From Hydrogenovibrio kuenenii DSM 12350 (GTDB lineage: Bacteria > Pseudomonadota > Gammaproteobacteria > Thiomicrospirales > Thiomicrospiraceae), in contig NZ_JAGP01000001.1 of NCBI RefSeq assembly GCF_000526715.1, positions 1,240,001-1,304,000 on the forward strand: 64,000 nucleotides of DNA, in the 5' to 3' direction. The notes below the pieces were generated by a model, which saw only the letters and a program-made list of their open reading frames with translations, was not told the origin of the DNA and ran no database searches. Made by a program: the position numbers and the translations under genes. Below, piece after piece: positions 8,171 through 16,586 of this stretch (the first letter of the stretch is position 1; the number at the start of each line of letters is the position of its first letter).

Positions 8171-9525
8171 GATCCATTGAAAAGAGTCTAAACATTTCCC
8201 TTTTCATCGGCTTGTCAGTGATTTTTATTGTCTTTTGGCTGATCTCTGTTTTTAGTCTGCACCACCTTACTGAAAACTATGTTGTCACGCGCTTACACCA
8301 TGATAACGATTCCATTATTGAGCACCTTAAAATTGAGCCCGATCGCCTAAAAATCAACCTGAATAATATCAACCCGATTTATTCACGCCTTTTTTCCGGT
8401 CACTATTTCGTGGCTAAAGCAGAACAACGGCTATTAAAATCACCGTCTCTAGATGGTTATCCTCTTTATTTAAAACCAATACATCATAACCCTGAAGTTT
8501 ACGAAACCCTAGGTCCTGACAATCAAACCGTGTTGATTAGAGGCTACCGCACACAAATCCAGAATGAAAGTGTCACGCTTTATGTTGCAGAAGACCACAG
8601 CCCTATTCGACATACCATTCACATATTTGATGCTGTTATCGCTGCGCTGACCTTTATCAGCTTAATCGCGCTTTATTTTTTACAGCGCTACCTACTCCAA
8701 AAAGGATTTAACAGATTAACGCCAATTAACTCTGCTTTAGCTGCGCTACACAAAGGTAAGGCTGTTACGCTTAACCCTCAAGACTACCCGACAGAAGTAA
8801 CGGGGTTAATCGAAAGCCTCAACCAAGCGGTAGACAGTGCTTCTACTTTGTTAGAAAAATCACGTCAATCAAATGCAAACTTAGCTCACAGCTTAAAAAC
8901 ACCACTCAATATTATTTTTCAGATTGCCGACAGTCCGACAGTAAAAGATTACCCGGAAATACAACAAACCCTTTCTGAACAATCGCAAAAAATATTGCGA
9001 CTGATTGAACGAGAACTAAAATCTGCCAGGCTGGCCTCAGGCATTGTTTCTATGACGCCTTTTTCTCTACGTGCCAAAGTCAATGGAACAATTAAAAACC
9101 CAAGTGATTTAGAAGATTTGATTTCATCTTTTCAACAACTTTATCCCAATAAAACCATTAACGTTAAAAACACCAGCACACAGCTGCAGTTGCCTATTGA
9201 AAAAGAAGATGGCTTTGAGTTACTTGGCAACCTTATTGACAATGCTTGCAAATACGGTCAGTCACAAATCAATATAGAACTTTCGCAAACAGCGACTCAC
9301 TTTGTTGTTCACATTGAAGACGATGGTAAAGGTGTACCTGATGAAGCACTTGAACAAATTCAACAACGCGGTTTCCGCTTAGACGAAAACATTCCTGGGC
9401 ATGGTATTGGACTGTCTATCGTCAAACAAATCGTATCTGCCTACCACGGAGACATCACCTTTTCACCTTCAGAACTTGGCGGTTTAAGCGTAGAAATACA
9501 ACTACCGCAATCCTCCAATCAATAA
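8167..9525 (+). CDS. Membrane sensor histidine kinase, PhoQ-like H-box
   Basis: Cognate kinase for the regulator just upstream. It has a membrane helix at residues 10-35, a periplasmic sensor of about 120 residues, a second helix at about 153-175, a HAMP-like linker, and a dimerisation domain whose phospho-acceptor histidine (about residue 242) lies in NLAHSLKTPLN. The catalytic domain carries the N-box LIDNACKYG, the G1 box EDDGKGVPDE and the G2 box GHGIGLSIV. HSLKTP resembles the PhoQ type. The sensed signal is unknown; metals are likely from context. Confidence 0.92.
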   Translation: MRSIEKSLNISLFIGLSVIFIVFWLISVFSLHHLTENYVVTRLHHDNDSIIEHLKIEPDRLKINLNNINPIYSRLFSGHYFVAKAEQRLLKSPSLDGYPLYLKPIHHNPEVYETLGPDNQTVLIRGYRTQIQNESVTLYVAEDHSPIRHTIHIFDAVIAALTFISLIALYFLQRYLLQKGFNRLTPINSALAALHKGKAVTLNPQDYPTEVTGLIESLNQAVDSASTLLEKSRQSNANLAHSLKTPLNIIFQIADSPTVKDYPEIQQTLSEQSQKILRLIERELKSARLASGIVSMTPFSLRAKVNGTIKNPSDLEDLISSFQQLYPNKTINVKNTSTQLQLPIEKEDGFELLGNLIDNACKYGQSQINIELSQTATHFVVHIEDDGKGVPDEALEQIQQRGFRLDENIPGHGIGLSIVKQIVSAYHGDITFSPSELGGLSVEIQLPQSSNQ

Positions 9526-9563
9526 AAACCTACTCACTAACTCAGTTTTTTAAGGTTCTATTC

Positions 9564-9581
9564 AGTTTACTTTTGTAAACT
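9564..9581. promoter_or_regulatory. Perfect 7-4-7 dyad in the metal-efflux promoter region
   Basis: AGTTTAC, TTTT, GTAAACT forms a perfect inverted repeat 55-72 bases before the start of the efflux operon. The flanking TTTAAGG and TTCAGTTTA half-sites resemble the direct-repeat sites of PmrA-type regulators. It is a candidate binding site for the adjacent response regulator; this is inference. Confidence 0.45.
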
Positions 9582-9635
9582 TTGCTACAAGTATGAAAAA
9601 AGCCTATGCTTAAAAATAAATCTTGTAGGAAAACT

Positions 9636-10901
9636 ATGAAAAAGCAACTTATTCTGACAAGTGTGTGTGCTACCGCATTAATCAGCTCTCTAGCTCATGC
9701 AGCACCAAATATGCAAAGTTCGACTACTGGAAATTCAGTGGTTAGTTCGAGCATTAACTCAACCTCTTCACCAAATGTTCAGCAACTTGTTGATCATTTG
9801 CTCGCAACCTTACCTGAGCGTGAAAAATCTCAGGCACTCACTGACTTGACACAATCAACCAGTAACGCAGGTCATTCATGGATTGCCGGTGATGTTGATC
9901 TGGTTGTAAAACATGAAAACGACAGTATGACGGGTAACCAAGGGTATCAATCTTGGGAAGTCGGCGCTGCTTTTCCTTTGTGGCTGCCAGGACAAAGTGA
10001 TGCCAAACTCCAACTTTCCTCTAACTACCATAGTTTGCAAAATGCACAAGCGTCTCGCCTAAAGCTAATGGCGTCCAACAAACTACGCAGTTTGATTTGG
10101 CAGCTTAAAAAAGCAGATGCAACACTGACTTATCGCAAGAAAAATCACGATCAAGCCGTTGCTTTAGAACGATTGGTTAAACAACGTGTGGAAGCTGGTG
10201 AGAACCCAAGAATGGACTTATTGATGGCTCAACAGGCATCTCTTAACGCAATGAAGCTACAAACGATTGCACAGCAAAATTATCAAATTGCTTTAAATAG
10301 TTATGCTACTTGGACAGGCAGCAAACAACTTCCTGCACAATTTTCAGAAACCAAGCAGTCATTACCGCTTGAAGAGCATCCAGACATCGCCTTTTTGCAA
10401 AGCCTGCAATCTATTGAGTCTGAAAAACTGAAATTGACTAAATTCAGTCAAAAACAGAACCCTAATTTATACCTTGGTACAAAAACAGACAAGAGTCATC
10501 AAACATCGAATAACACCATGTTGGTGGCACAAATCAGTTTCCCCTTGGGCATAAACAAACAAAGCGCTGTCGCGGTTTCAGAACAAAATCAAAATATGAT
10601 TAATGCTGACATTGCTTTGGCTAAGGCAAAACAACAGATTTCGATTAATCGCCAAAATGCTGAAACGCGTTTAGTGCAAGCACAGCAAACAGAAAAGCTT
10701 GCCAAAACTCAGCTTACCCTTTCAACGGAAAGTGTTGCTCTGGCAAAACAAGCTTACCAACAGGGTGAAACTTCAATCCAGATTCTGTTGCAAGCAACGC
10801 AGCAACTCTATGACAACCAGCTGAATTTTAAAATCAGCCAATTAAACACCCAACAATCGATTTCAGACTATAACCAAACACAGGGAGTCAGCCTAAAATG
10901 A
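9636..10901 (+). CDS. CzcC-like outer-membrane efflux factor
   Basis: TolC-type outer-membrane channel of a heavy-metal RND efflux system. The ATG at 9636 follows GTAGGA and opens a clean signal peptide (KKQLILTSVCATALISSLAHA); an in-frame ATG at 9606 would only lengthen its basic end. The mature protein has long helical stretches with the heptad-rich VALAKQAYQQGETSIQILLQA segment typical of the family near the C-terminus. It is smaller and more divergent than the pump. It overlaps the adaptor gene by 4 bases. Metal specificity cannot be read from this component. Confidence 0.85.
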   Translation: MKKQLILTSVCATALISSLAHAAPNMQSSTTGNSVVSSSINSTSSPNVQQLVDHLLATLPEREKSQALTDLTQSTSNAGHSWIAGDVDLVVKHENDSMTGNQGYQSWEVGAAFPLWLPGQSDAKLQLSSNYHSLQNAQASRLKLMASNKLRSLIWQLKKADATLTYRKKNHDQAVALERLVKQRVEAGENPRMDLLMAQQASLNAMKLQTIAQQNYQIALNSYATWTGSKQLPAQFSETKQSLPLEEHPDIAFLQSLQSIESEKLKLTKFSQKQNPNLYLGTKTDKSHQTSNNTMLVAQISFPLGINKQSAVAVSEQNQNMINADIALAKAKQQISINRQNAETRLVQAQQTEKLAKTQLTLSTESVALAKQAYQQGETSIQILLQATQQLYDNQLNFKISQLNTQQSISDYNQTQGVSLK

Positions 10902-12103
10902 GCGCGCTTCAAACAACACAAGTAAAAACTATACATATGAAAACCACAAATCTACGCAGACATACGCTAGGTGCTGCAATGTTGTTGATGACAGCAAGCA
11001 TGACAACGCTATTCACAAGCACACCTACCCAAGCTAACGAGCCTTTGGTTTTTTCTAGCCAACAGATTACGGCTCTAGGTATTGCCACAACACCAGTGAA
11101 AAAAATCACTCATTACCCAAGTGAAACCTACCCTGCTGAAGCAGTGGTGCCTTTGAGCCAAACACACTTGGTGACAACGCCTATTTCTGGACTGATTACT
11201 AAAATCGATCATGTGCATGGCCCAATCAAAAAAGGCGAAGTCATTGCCGAGATATTGAGCCCGGATTTACTTAATGCGCAGAAAAACTATCTAAATACTT
11301 TGTCAGACCTTTCTACAGCAAAGGCTAGCCTTGCTCGTGCCTTAAAGCTAACTCAGAACGGTGTTGTATCAGTTAAGAACAAACAGAAAGCGCAATCAGA
11401 CGTAAATAAACTGTCGCAAATCAAACGCCAACAAAGACAAGACTTGGTCATGATGGGCATGTCAGAATCTTCTATTCAAAAGTTGGAAAAAACACAAAAA
11501 CAACAGCCTGCTATTATTCATGTGGTGGCGCCGGTAACGGGTGAACTGTTTAACCTGCAAGCTAAAGTTGGGCAGCGTTTAATGGCTAACCAAGCTTTGA
11601 TTTCAATCGGTATTGTTAATCCGATCGTTGTTGATATGAGGCTACCGGTTTCTAAACTACAAAGCGTTGATGAAGGAATGCAAACACTGCTACTCACGCC
11701 TGACAATCAAATTGTTTCTAAAGGTGTGATTGCGCATATCTCAAGCTTTGTTGATCCTATGACACAGGCGGTTGAGATCCATAATAAATTCGATAATTCA
11801 GATAGCAAAATCCACCCTGGACAACTGTTCCAAGTTGAATTCGTTCATCAAGTTGGTGCTGATGAAAACGTTTATCAGGTTCCTGCTTCTGCCATTGGCA
11901 ACTTTGACGAACGTGATGTCGTATTTTTAATGCGCCAACGTCAAATCACGGTTCAGCCAATTAAAATCTTGCTACAGCAAGAAGGCGTCATGGTTTTCAA
12001 AACAACGAATCCTATTGATGAGTCACAGCAAGTCGTTACACAAAGTACCTCTGCTGTTAAAGCGGCTTTACTGGCTTCGTCTGAAGCACCTGCTGGAGAG
12101 TAA
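10898..12103 (+). CDS. CzcB-like periplasmic adaptor (membrane fusion protein)
   Basis: Periplasmic adaptor linking the inner-membrane pump to the outer-membrane channel. A signal sequence ends near residue 46 (TPTQA). The start overlaps the upstream stop (ATGA); an ATG 13 codons later is also possible. The lipoyl-like halves are visible as KIDHVHGPIKKGEVIAEILSP and the later GELFNLQAKVGQRL, with a helical hairpin of about 80 residues between them and beta-barrel segments after. No His-rich metal-binding extension is seen. Co-directional, two bases before the pump gene. Confidence 0.9.
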   Translation: MSALQTTQVKTIHMKTTNLRRHTLGAAMLLMTASMTTLFTSTPTQANEPLVFSSQQITALGIATTPVKKITHYPSETYPAEAVVPLSQTHLVTTPISGLITKIDHVHGPIKKGEVIAEILSPDLLNAQKNYLNTLSDLSTAKASLARALKLTQNGVVSVKNKQKAQSDVNKLSQIKRQQRQDLVMMGMSESSIQKLEKTQKQQPAIIHVVAPVTGELFNLQAKVGQRLMANQALISIGIVNPIVVDMRLPVSKLQSVDEGMQTLLLTPDNQIVSKGVIAHISSFVDPMTQAVEIHNKFDNSDSKIHPGQLFQVEFVHQVGADENVYQVPASAIGNFDERDVVFLMRQRQITVQPIKILLQQEGVMVFKTTNPIDESQQVVTQSTSAVKAALLASSEAPAGE

Positions 12104-12105
12104 TC

Positions 12106-15100
12106 ATGTTATCTAGAATGATTCAATTTTTCTTAACCCAGCGCATGATGGTCGTGTTGATTATCTTCGCTCTCTCGGCTGGTGGCTGGGTTGCATTTAA
12201 AAACACACCTATCGATGCTTTTCCTGACGTGTCCCCTACACAGGTGAAAATGATTTTTAAAGCACCGGGGATGACACCTTCAGAAGTAGAGCAACGCATT
12301 ATTGCGCCGATTGAGATGGAAATGCTCGGCTTGCCAAACCAAAAGCTATTGCGCTCTTTGGCGAAGTATTCGATTGCTGACATTACTATCGACTTTAAAG
12401 AAGGCACCGATATTTATTGGGCGCGCCAACAAGTTGCGGAAAAGCTTAATGGCATAGACCTACCGCAAGGCGTTACTGGTGGCATTTCTCCGCTATCGAC
12501 ACCATTAAGTGACATTTTCATGTTCACCATTGATGGCAATACATTGAACAATCAGCAGAAACGTAGCTTATTGGATTGGGTGATTCGCCCTGCTCTACGC
12601 TCTGTACAAGGCGTTGCCGATGTTAACTCATTAGGTGGTGAGGTTAAGGTTTACAGTGTTGAACCTAACTTTATGAAATTGCAAACTTACCATATTTCGT
12701 TAGAAAAACTGATTCAAGCCGTAAAAGCCAACAACCGTAATGATGGTGCTGGCCGCTTAAATCAAGGAGAAGAAGTCTTGTTGGTAAGAACGCAAGGTAA
12801 TCTAACCTCTGTTAAAGACATCGAAAATACGGTTGTCAGCTATCAAAATGGATATCCAGTGCGCGTCAAAGACGTGGCTAACGTAAAAGTAGATTCGCTT
12901 TACCGCAATGGTGCCGTAACCGATAGTGGTAAACACGAAGCTGTTGAAGGTTTGGTTATTGCCCTACGCGGTGCAAATGCTAAGCAGGTTGTTGAATCTG
13001 TTCAGAAACGTTTAGATGAGCTAAAACCAGCATTGCCAAAAGGCATTTCTCTGAGTGTATTCTATAACCGTAGTGCTTTGGTAGACAAAGCGATTTCTAC
13101 TGTGTCTAGTGCATTAACCGAGGCTGTTGTTCTGGTTGTATTGGTACTAGTAGTCTTCCTTGGTAATTTAAGAGCGGCGATCACCGTCTCCTTAATCTTA
13201 CCGTTGGCCGCATTGATGACCTTTATTCTGATGAACGCTTTTGGTTTATCTGCCAACCTAATGTCATTAGGAGGTTTGGCAATTGCCGTCGGTATGCTGG
13301 TAGATGCTGCCGTGGTGGTGGTTGAAAATATTGTCACCATGCAAGAAAAAGACAAAGCGAACCTACCAAAATTACACTTAATCTACCGTGCCTTGCAGGA
13401 AGTCTCTATTCCTGTGGTATCAGGTATATTGATTATTATGACGGTATTCTTACCTTTGCTAACCTTAACGGGGCTTGAAGGTAAGTTATTTGTACCTGTC
13501 GCACTAACGATTATCTTTGCCCTAGGTAGCTCATTGATTTTGTCTTTGACCGTTATTCCTACTCTGGCGTCCTTTATCTTAGGGAAACCTTCGCATAAAG
13601 AACCTTGGTTGATTCGTAAGCTGTCAAACGTTTACCGCCCTGTTTTAGAGTGGAGTTTGATTCATGATCGTATCATTATCGGTTCTGCTATTGGTGCCTT
13701 GGTTATTGCCGGTATCGTCTATACCCAAGTGGGTAAAACGTTTATGCCAACCATGGATGAAGGTGGCATTATCCTTCAGGTGGAGAAAATCCCATCTATA
13801 GGATTGAAAGAAACCGTCAAACTGGATTTACGTATTCAACAAGAAATCATGAAACAAGTACCGGAAGTAAAACGTATTGTTGGTCGTGTGGGCTCTGATG
13901 AACTCGGTCTTGACCCTATGGGCTTAAACGATACTGATACTTTCTTGGTGCTGAAACCAAAGTCTGAATGGCGAGTGAAGAGTAAAGAAGCTTTGATTGA
14001 AGAAATCCGTCGCGTGATGGAAGAAAACTTCCCAGGCTTTAACTTTGCCTTTACACAACCGATTCAAATGCGTGTTGATGAAATGCTCACGGGGGCACGT
14101 GGTGACCTTGCCATCAAGATATTTGGTGACGACACCCAAGCACTTAACAGTGCAGCTGAACAGTTGGTGGATTTGGTTAAGAAAATACCTGGCGCAACGG
14201 ATGTTTATACACCACAAAACAACGGGTTACGTTATTTAAAACTGACGGTTAACCGCGTTATGGCAGGTCGTCTAGGATTAACGGTGGAACAGGTTCAAGA
14301 TATTCTTCGTGTGCAGGTCAACGGCTTACCGGTTGGCATTATCTACGAAGGTATTAGACAAATTCCATTGCTTATTCGTGGTCCTAATAGCTACAAAGCC
14401 TCTAAACAGGAAATGTTAAAGCAACCTATTGCCTTACCAAATGGTGAAAGTGTGCAATTAGGTCAGTTGGTCAATGCAGAAGAAGTTGAAGGCCCTGTTT
14501 CGATTAAACGTGAGCAAAGCAAACGTTTTTCAACAGTGGTTGCAAACGTGACTGGACGTGACTTGGTCGGTTTTGTAGAAGAAGCCAAACAAGCTGCTAA
14601 ACAAGTTCATATGCCTGCCGGTTATTATTTCGAGTGGGGTGGTCAGTTTGAAAACCAACAACGTGCTGCGGCTAAGTTAGCTGTGGTTGTGCCGATTGCT
14701 TTGGTACTGATCTTTATTATTCTGTTCAGTACCTTCCAATCCATTTCACAAGCAGTCATGGTATTAACCAACGTACCTTTTGCTTTGATTGGTGGTATTT
14801 TGGCACTGTGGATGACTGGACAATATCTATCCGTTCCTGCATCAGTTGGGTTTATCGCCCTACTGGGTATTGCAGTACTTAACGGTGTGGTAATGATTAC
14901 TTATTTCAATCAATTGGCTGCCAAGACGACTGACATCCAAGAAGTGGTTGTACAAGGTGCATTAAGACGTTTACGTCCGGTATTGATGACAGCCTCTATT
15001 GCAGCACTAGGGCTTGTACCTTTGGTATTTGCAACAGGCCCTGGGTCTGAAATCCAAAAACCTTTGGCAATCGTGGTCATTGGTGGGTTGATTTCTTCTA

Positions 15101-15198
15101 CGATGTTGACGCTGTTGATCCTACCGATTATCTACAAACGTTTTGGCTTAAAATCACTTTCAAGCCAACCTGTTTCAACTAAAGCTAACGAGGAATAA
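12106..15198 (+). CDS. Heavy-metal RND efflux pump, CzcA/CusA family
   Basis: Proton-driven inner-membrane exporter of the HME-RND family, 1030 residues with 12 membrane helices in two repeats, each followed by a large periplasmic loop. FKNTPIDAFPDVSP at the N-terminus and the VGRVGSDELGLDPMGLNDTD stretch are family hallmarks. The proton-relay helix 4 motif reads AVGMLVDAAVVVVEN (about residues 394-409). This differs from the DFG-type motif of zinc-cobalt-cadmium pumps and is nearer the monovalent or mixed groups, but I cannot assign the metal. GGAGAG lies 6 bases before the ATG. Sits between the adaptor and DUF3240 genes. Confidence 0.94.
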   Translation: MLSRMIQFFLTQRMMVVLIIFALSAGGWVAFKNTPIDAFPDVSPTQVKMIFKAPGMTPSEVEQRIIAPIEMEMLGLPNQKLLRSLAKYSIADITIDFKEGTDIYWARQQVAEKLNGIDLPQGVTGGISPLSTPLSDIFMFTIDGNTLNNQQKRSLLDWVIRPALRSVQGVADVNSLGGEVKVYSVEPNFMKLQTYHISLEKLIQAVKANNRNDGAGRLNQGEEVLLVRTQGNLTSVKDIENTVVSYQNGYPVRVKDVANVKVDSLYRNGAVTDSGKHEAVEGLVIALRGANAKQVVESVQKRLDELKPALPKGISLSVFYNRSALVDKAISTVSSALTEAVVLVVLVLVVFLGNLRAAITVSLILPLAALMTFILMNAFGLSANLMSLGGLAIAVGMLVDAAVVVVENIVTMQEKDKANLPKLHLIYRALQEVSIPVVSGILIIMTVFLPLLTLTGLEGKLFVPVALTIIFALGSSLILSLTVIPTLASFILGKPSHKEPWLIRKLSNVYRPVLEWSLIHDRIIIGSAIGALVIAGIVYTQVGKTFMPTMDEGGIILQVEKIPSIGLKETVKLDLRIQQEIMKQVPEVKRIVGRVGSDELGLDPMGLNDTDTFLVLKPKSEWRVKSKEALIEEIRRVMEENFPGFNFAFTQPIQMRVDEMLTGARGDLAIKIFGDDTQALNSAAEQLVDLVKKIPGATDVYTPQNNGLRYLKLTVNRVMAGRLGLTVEQVQDILRVQVNGLPVGIIYEGIRQIPLLIRGPNSYKASKQEMLKQPIALPNGESVQLGQLVNAEEVEGPVSIKREQSKRFSTVVANVTGRDLVGFVEEAKQAAKQVHMPAGYYFEWGGQFENQQRAAAKLAVVVPIALVLIFIILFSTFQSISQAVMVLTNVPFALIGGILALWMTGQYLSVPASVGFIALLGIAVLNGVVMITYFNQLAAKTTDIQEVVVQGALRRLRPVLMTASIAALGLVPLVFATGPGSEIQKPLAIVVIGGLISSTMLTLLILPIIYKRFGLKSLSSQPVSTKANEE

Positions 15199-15201
15199 GC
15201 C

Positions 15202-15501
15202 ATGACATCTCATTATCTATTACAGTTAATTGTCGATGAAAAGGTCGTTCATGAAGTGATCGACCAACTCCTCACATACAAAACACCATTGAAATTTAAC
15301 GTTGAAGCAATCAATGCCTATCACTCTTCGCAACGTCTCAGCTCAACTAGCGAACAGGTCTCTGGACATGTGAAGAGAACCAAAATAGAAGTTCAGGTTG
15401 AAGGTGACTATCGTGCAGTAATTGAGCACGCTAAAGCCCCTCTTTCCTTTTCAGAAATGGAATATTTAGCCTTACCTGTAACCGAAGTTGGAATAGCTTA
15501 G
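15202..15501 (+). CDS. DUF3240 family protein, companion of metal efflux
   Basis: A 99-residue soluble protein with a ferredoxin-like, PII-resembling pattern (YLLQLIVDEKVVHEVIDQLL, then a basic central strand). DUF3240 members are regularly found beside CzcA-type pumps, and here the start lies three bases after the pump stop. Its biochemical role is not established; a cytoplasmic regulatory or sensing role is inference. It is the last gene of the efflux operon. Confidence 0.8.
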   Translation: MTSHYLLQLIVDEKVVHEVIDQLLTYKTPLKFNVEAINAYHSSQRLSSTSEQVSGHVKRTKIEVQVEGDYRAVIEHAKAPLSFSEMEYLALPVTEVGIA

Positions 15502-15524
15502 TAAATTAGTAGGACTTTCACTTG

Positions 15525-15561
15525 AGGCTTAGCGACATTTATCTATAATGTCGCTAAGCCT
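15525..15561. repeat. Perfect 15-base-pair hairpin between the efflux operon and DUF302 gene
   Basis: AGGCTTAGCGACATT and AATGTCGCTAAGCCT flank a 7-base loop with no mismatch. No T-run follows on either strand, so it is not a typical intrinsic terminator. It lies 31 bases before the DUF302 start. It could be an attenuator, an mRNA-stabilising stem at the end of the efflux transcript, or an operator. Confidence 0.6.
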
Positions 15562-15591
15562 TAAAGTAAATCCCCCTATTTGGAGAAGAAC

Positions 15592-15975
15592 ATGAAATAT
15601 GTAGTCACATCTGACAAGTCAGTCGATGAAGTGTGTAGTGCAATGGAAAAGGCTGTTCCCGAACATAAATTTGGTATTGTCGGAGAGCATGACTTAAAAG
15701 CGACTATGGCGAAAAAAGGTGTGGAATTCCACAACGAAGTTCGTGTATTTGAAATCTGTAACCCAATGAAAGCCAAGAGCGTTTTGAGTGTAGATATGGA
15801 CTTAGCATCTGCTCTACCTTGTCGTATTTCTGTTTATTCAGACAATGGCGTAACAAAAATTAGCATGATAAAACCAACGGACATGCTAAAGGCATTGAAT
15901 GATGATCCATCTTTGCTTGCTGTCGCAGAAGAAGTGGAAGCGATTTCTATCAGTATTATCAACGCTGTTAAATAA
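15592..15975 (+). CDS. DUF302 family protein
   Basis: A 127-residue cytoplasmic protein of the DUF302 family, shown by FGIVGEHDLKATMAKKGVEF and by the FEICNPMKAKSVLSVDMDLASALPCR... region, which holds the conserved Cys of the family. The ATG at 15592 sits 7 bases after GGAG; a TTG at 15580 would include the ribosome site. DUF302 proteins are often found near metal or sulfur genes, but no activity is established. Placed after the metal efflux operon, possibly part of the same response. Confidence 0.8.
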   Translation: MKYVVTSDKSVDEVCSAMEKAVPEHKFGIVGEHDLKATMAKKGVEFHNEVRVFEICNPMKAKSVLSVDMDLASALPCRISVYSDNGVTKISMIKPTDMLKALNDDPSLLAVAEEVEAISISIINAVK

Positions 15976-15992
15976 TTCATCGCCGAAACCTT

Positions 15993-16047
15993 AAAAATCT
16001 GCTAGGCTGGGTCTAAAGTAAATAACCCCAGCCTGGCAGTTTTTTTA
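15993..16047. repeat. Inverted pair of the CCCCAGNCTGG repeat, likely two-way terminator
   Basis: AAAAATCTGCTAGGCTGGG at 15993-16011 faces CCCCAGCCTGGCAGTTTTTTT at 16026-16046. The two arms can fold into one long hairpin flanked by A and T runs, between the convergent DUF302 and YcgN-family genes, so it can stop transcription in both directions. Each arm is one copy of a repeat found throughout this window. Confidence 0.85.
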
Positions 16048-16058
16048 TCTGAAACCAG

Positions 16059-16499
16059 TTATGGCTTATCAATAACGAAGTCTTCGTAATCTTCAATTTC
16101 ATCTGAATCAACTACCAATAGCGGGATTGCTAATAACCCAACCCCTGCCATCTTCAATGATTCTTTCTTACCTGAATTCAATGGATGCCAATCAGCTAAC
16201 TTATCACCTCGATAAATTACACGATACGCACATGAATCCGGTAACCAATCAAACTCAACAACACGGTCTAAAGTCAAAGGCACACAGGTCGGCACATTGG
16301 TTGAACGATTGACATAATCTCCACACTGCCCTGTTTTCGTATCTGAGTAACGGCAAACAACAGAGGTATAAACGATTTCATCAGTATCTTCGTCCTGTAG
16401 TTTCGTCAGACAACACAAACCGCATCCATCACATAAAGACTCCCACTCTTCCGGTGTCATTTCTTCAAGCGTTTTGGTGTCCCAATAACGTTCTGCCAC
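16059..16499 (-). CDS. YcgN family cysteine-cluster protein (UPF0260)
   Basis: Small cytoplasmic protein of the YcgN/UPF0260 family. The family cysteine cluster is seen as CDGCGLCCLTKLQDED (about residues 23-38), with further cysteines in VVCRY, GQCGDY and PTCVPL, which suggests a metal or iron-sulfur site. Length 146 matches E. coli YcgN. No function is established. It lies downstream of glgP on the same strand but beyond a terminator, so it is separate from the glycogen operon. Confidence 0.9.
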   Translation of the reverse strand: MAERYWDTKTLEEMTPEEWESLCDGCGLCCLTKLQDEDTDEIVYTSVVCRYSDTKTGQCGDYVNRSTNVPTCVPLTLDRVVEFDWLPDSCAYRVIYRGDKLADWHPLNSGKKESLKMAGVGLLAIPLLVVDSDEIEDYEDFVIDKP

Positions 16500-16529
16500 T
16501 TCTATCTTTCCTTTTTTGTCGATAAAAAA

Positions 16530-16552
16530 ACGCCTCTTATTAAGAGGCGTTT
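16530..16552 (-). terminator. Terminator of the glycogen operon
   Basis: ACGCCTCTTA and TAAGAGGCGT form a perfect hairpin. Read on the minus strand it is followed by a run of seven Ts, directly downstream of the glgP stop. Confidence 0.88.
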
Positions 16553-16586
16553 AATGTTTTTTAACTGGTTAAAACCAGCAAAGCTG

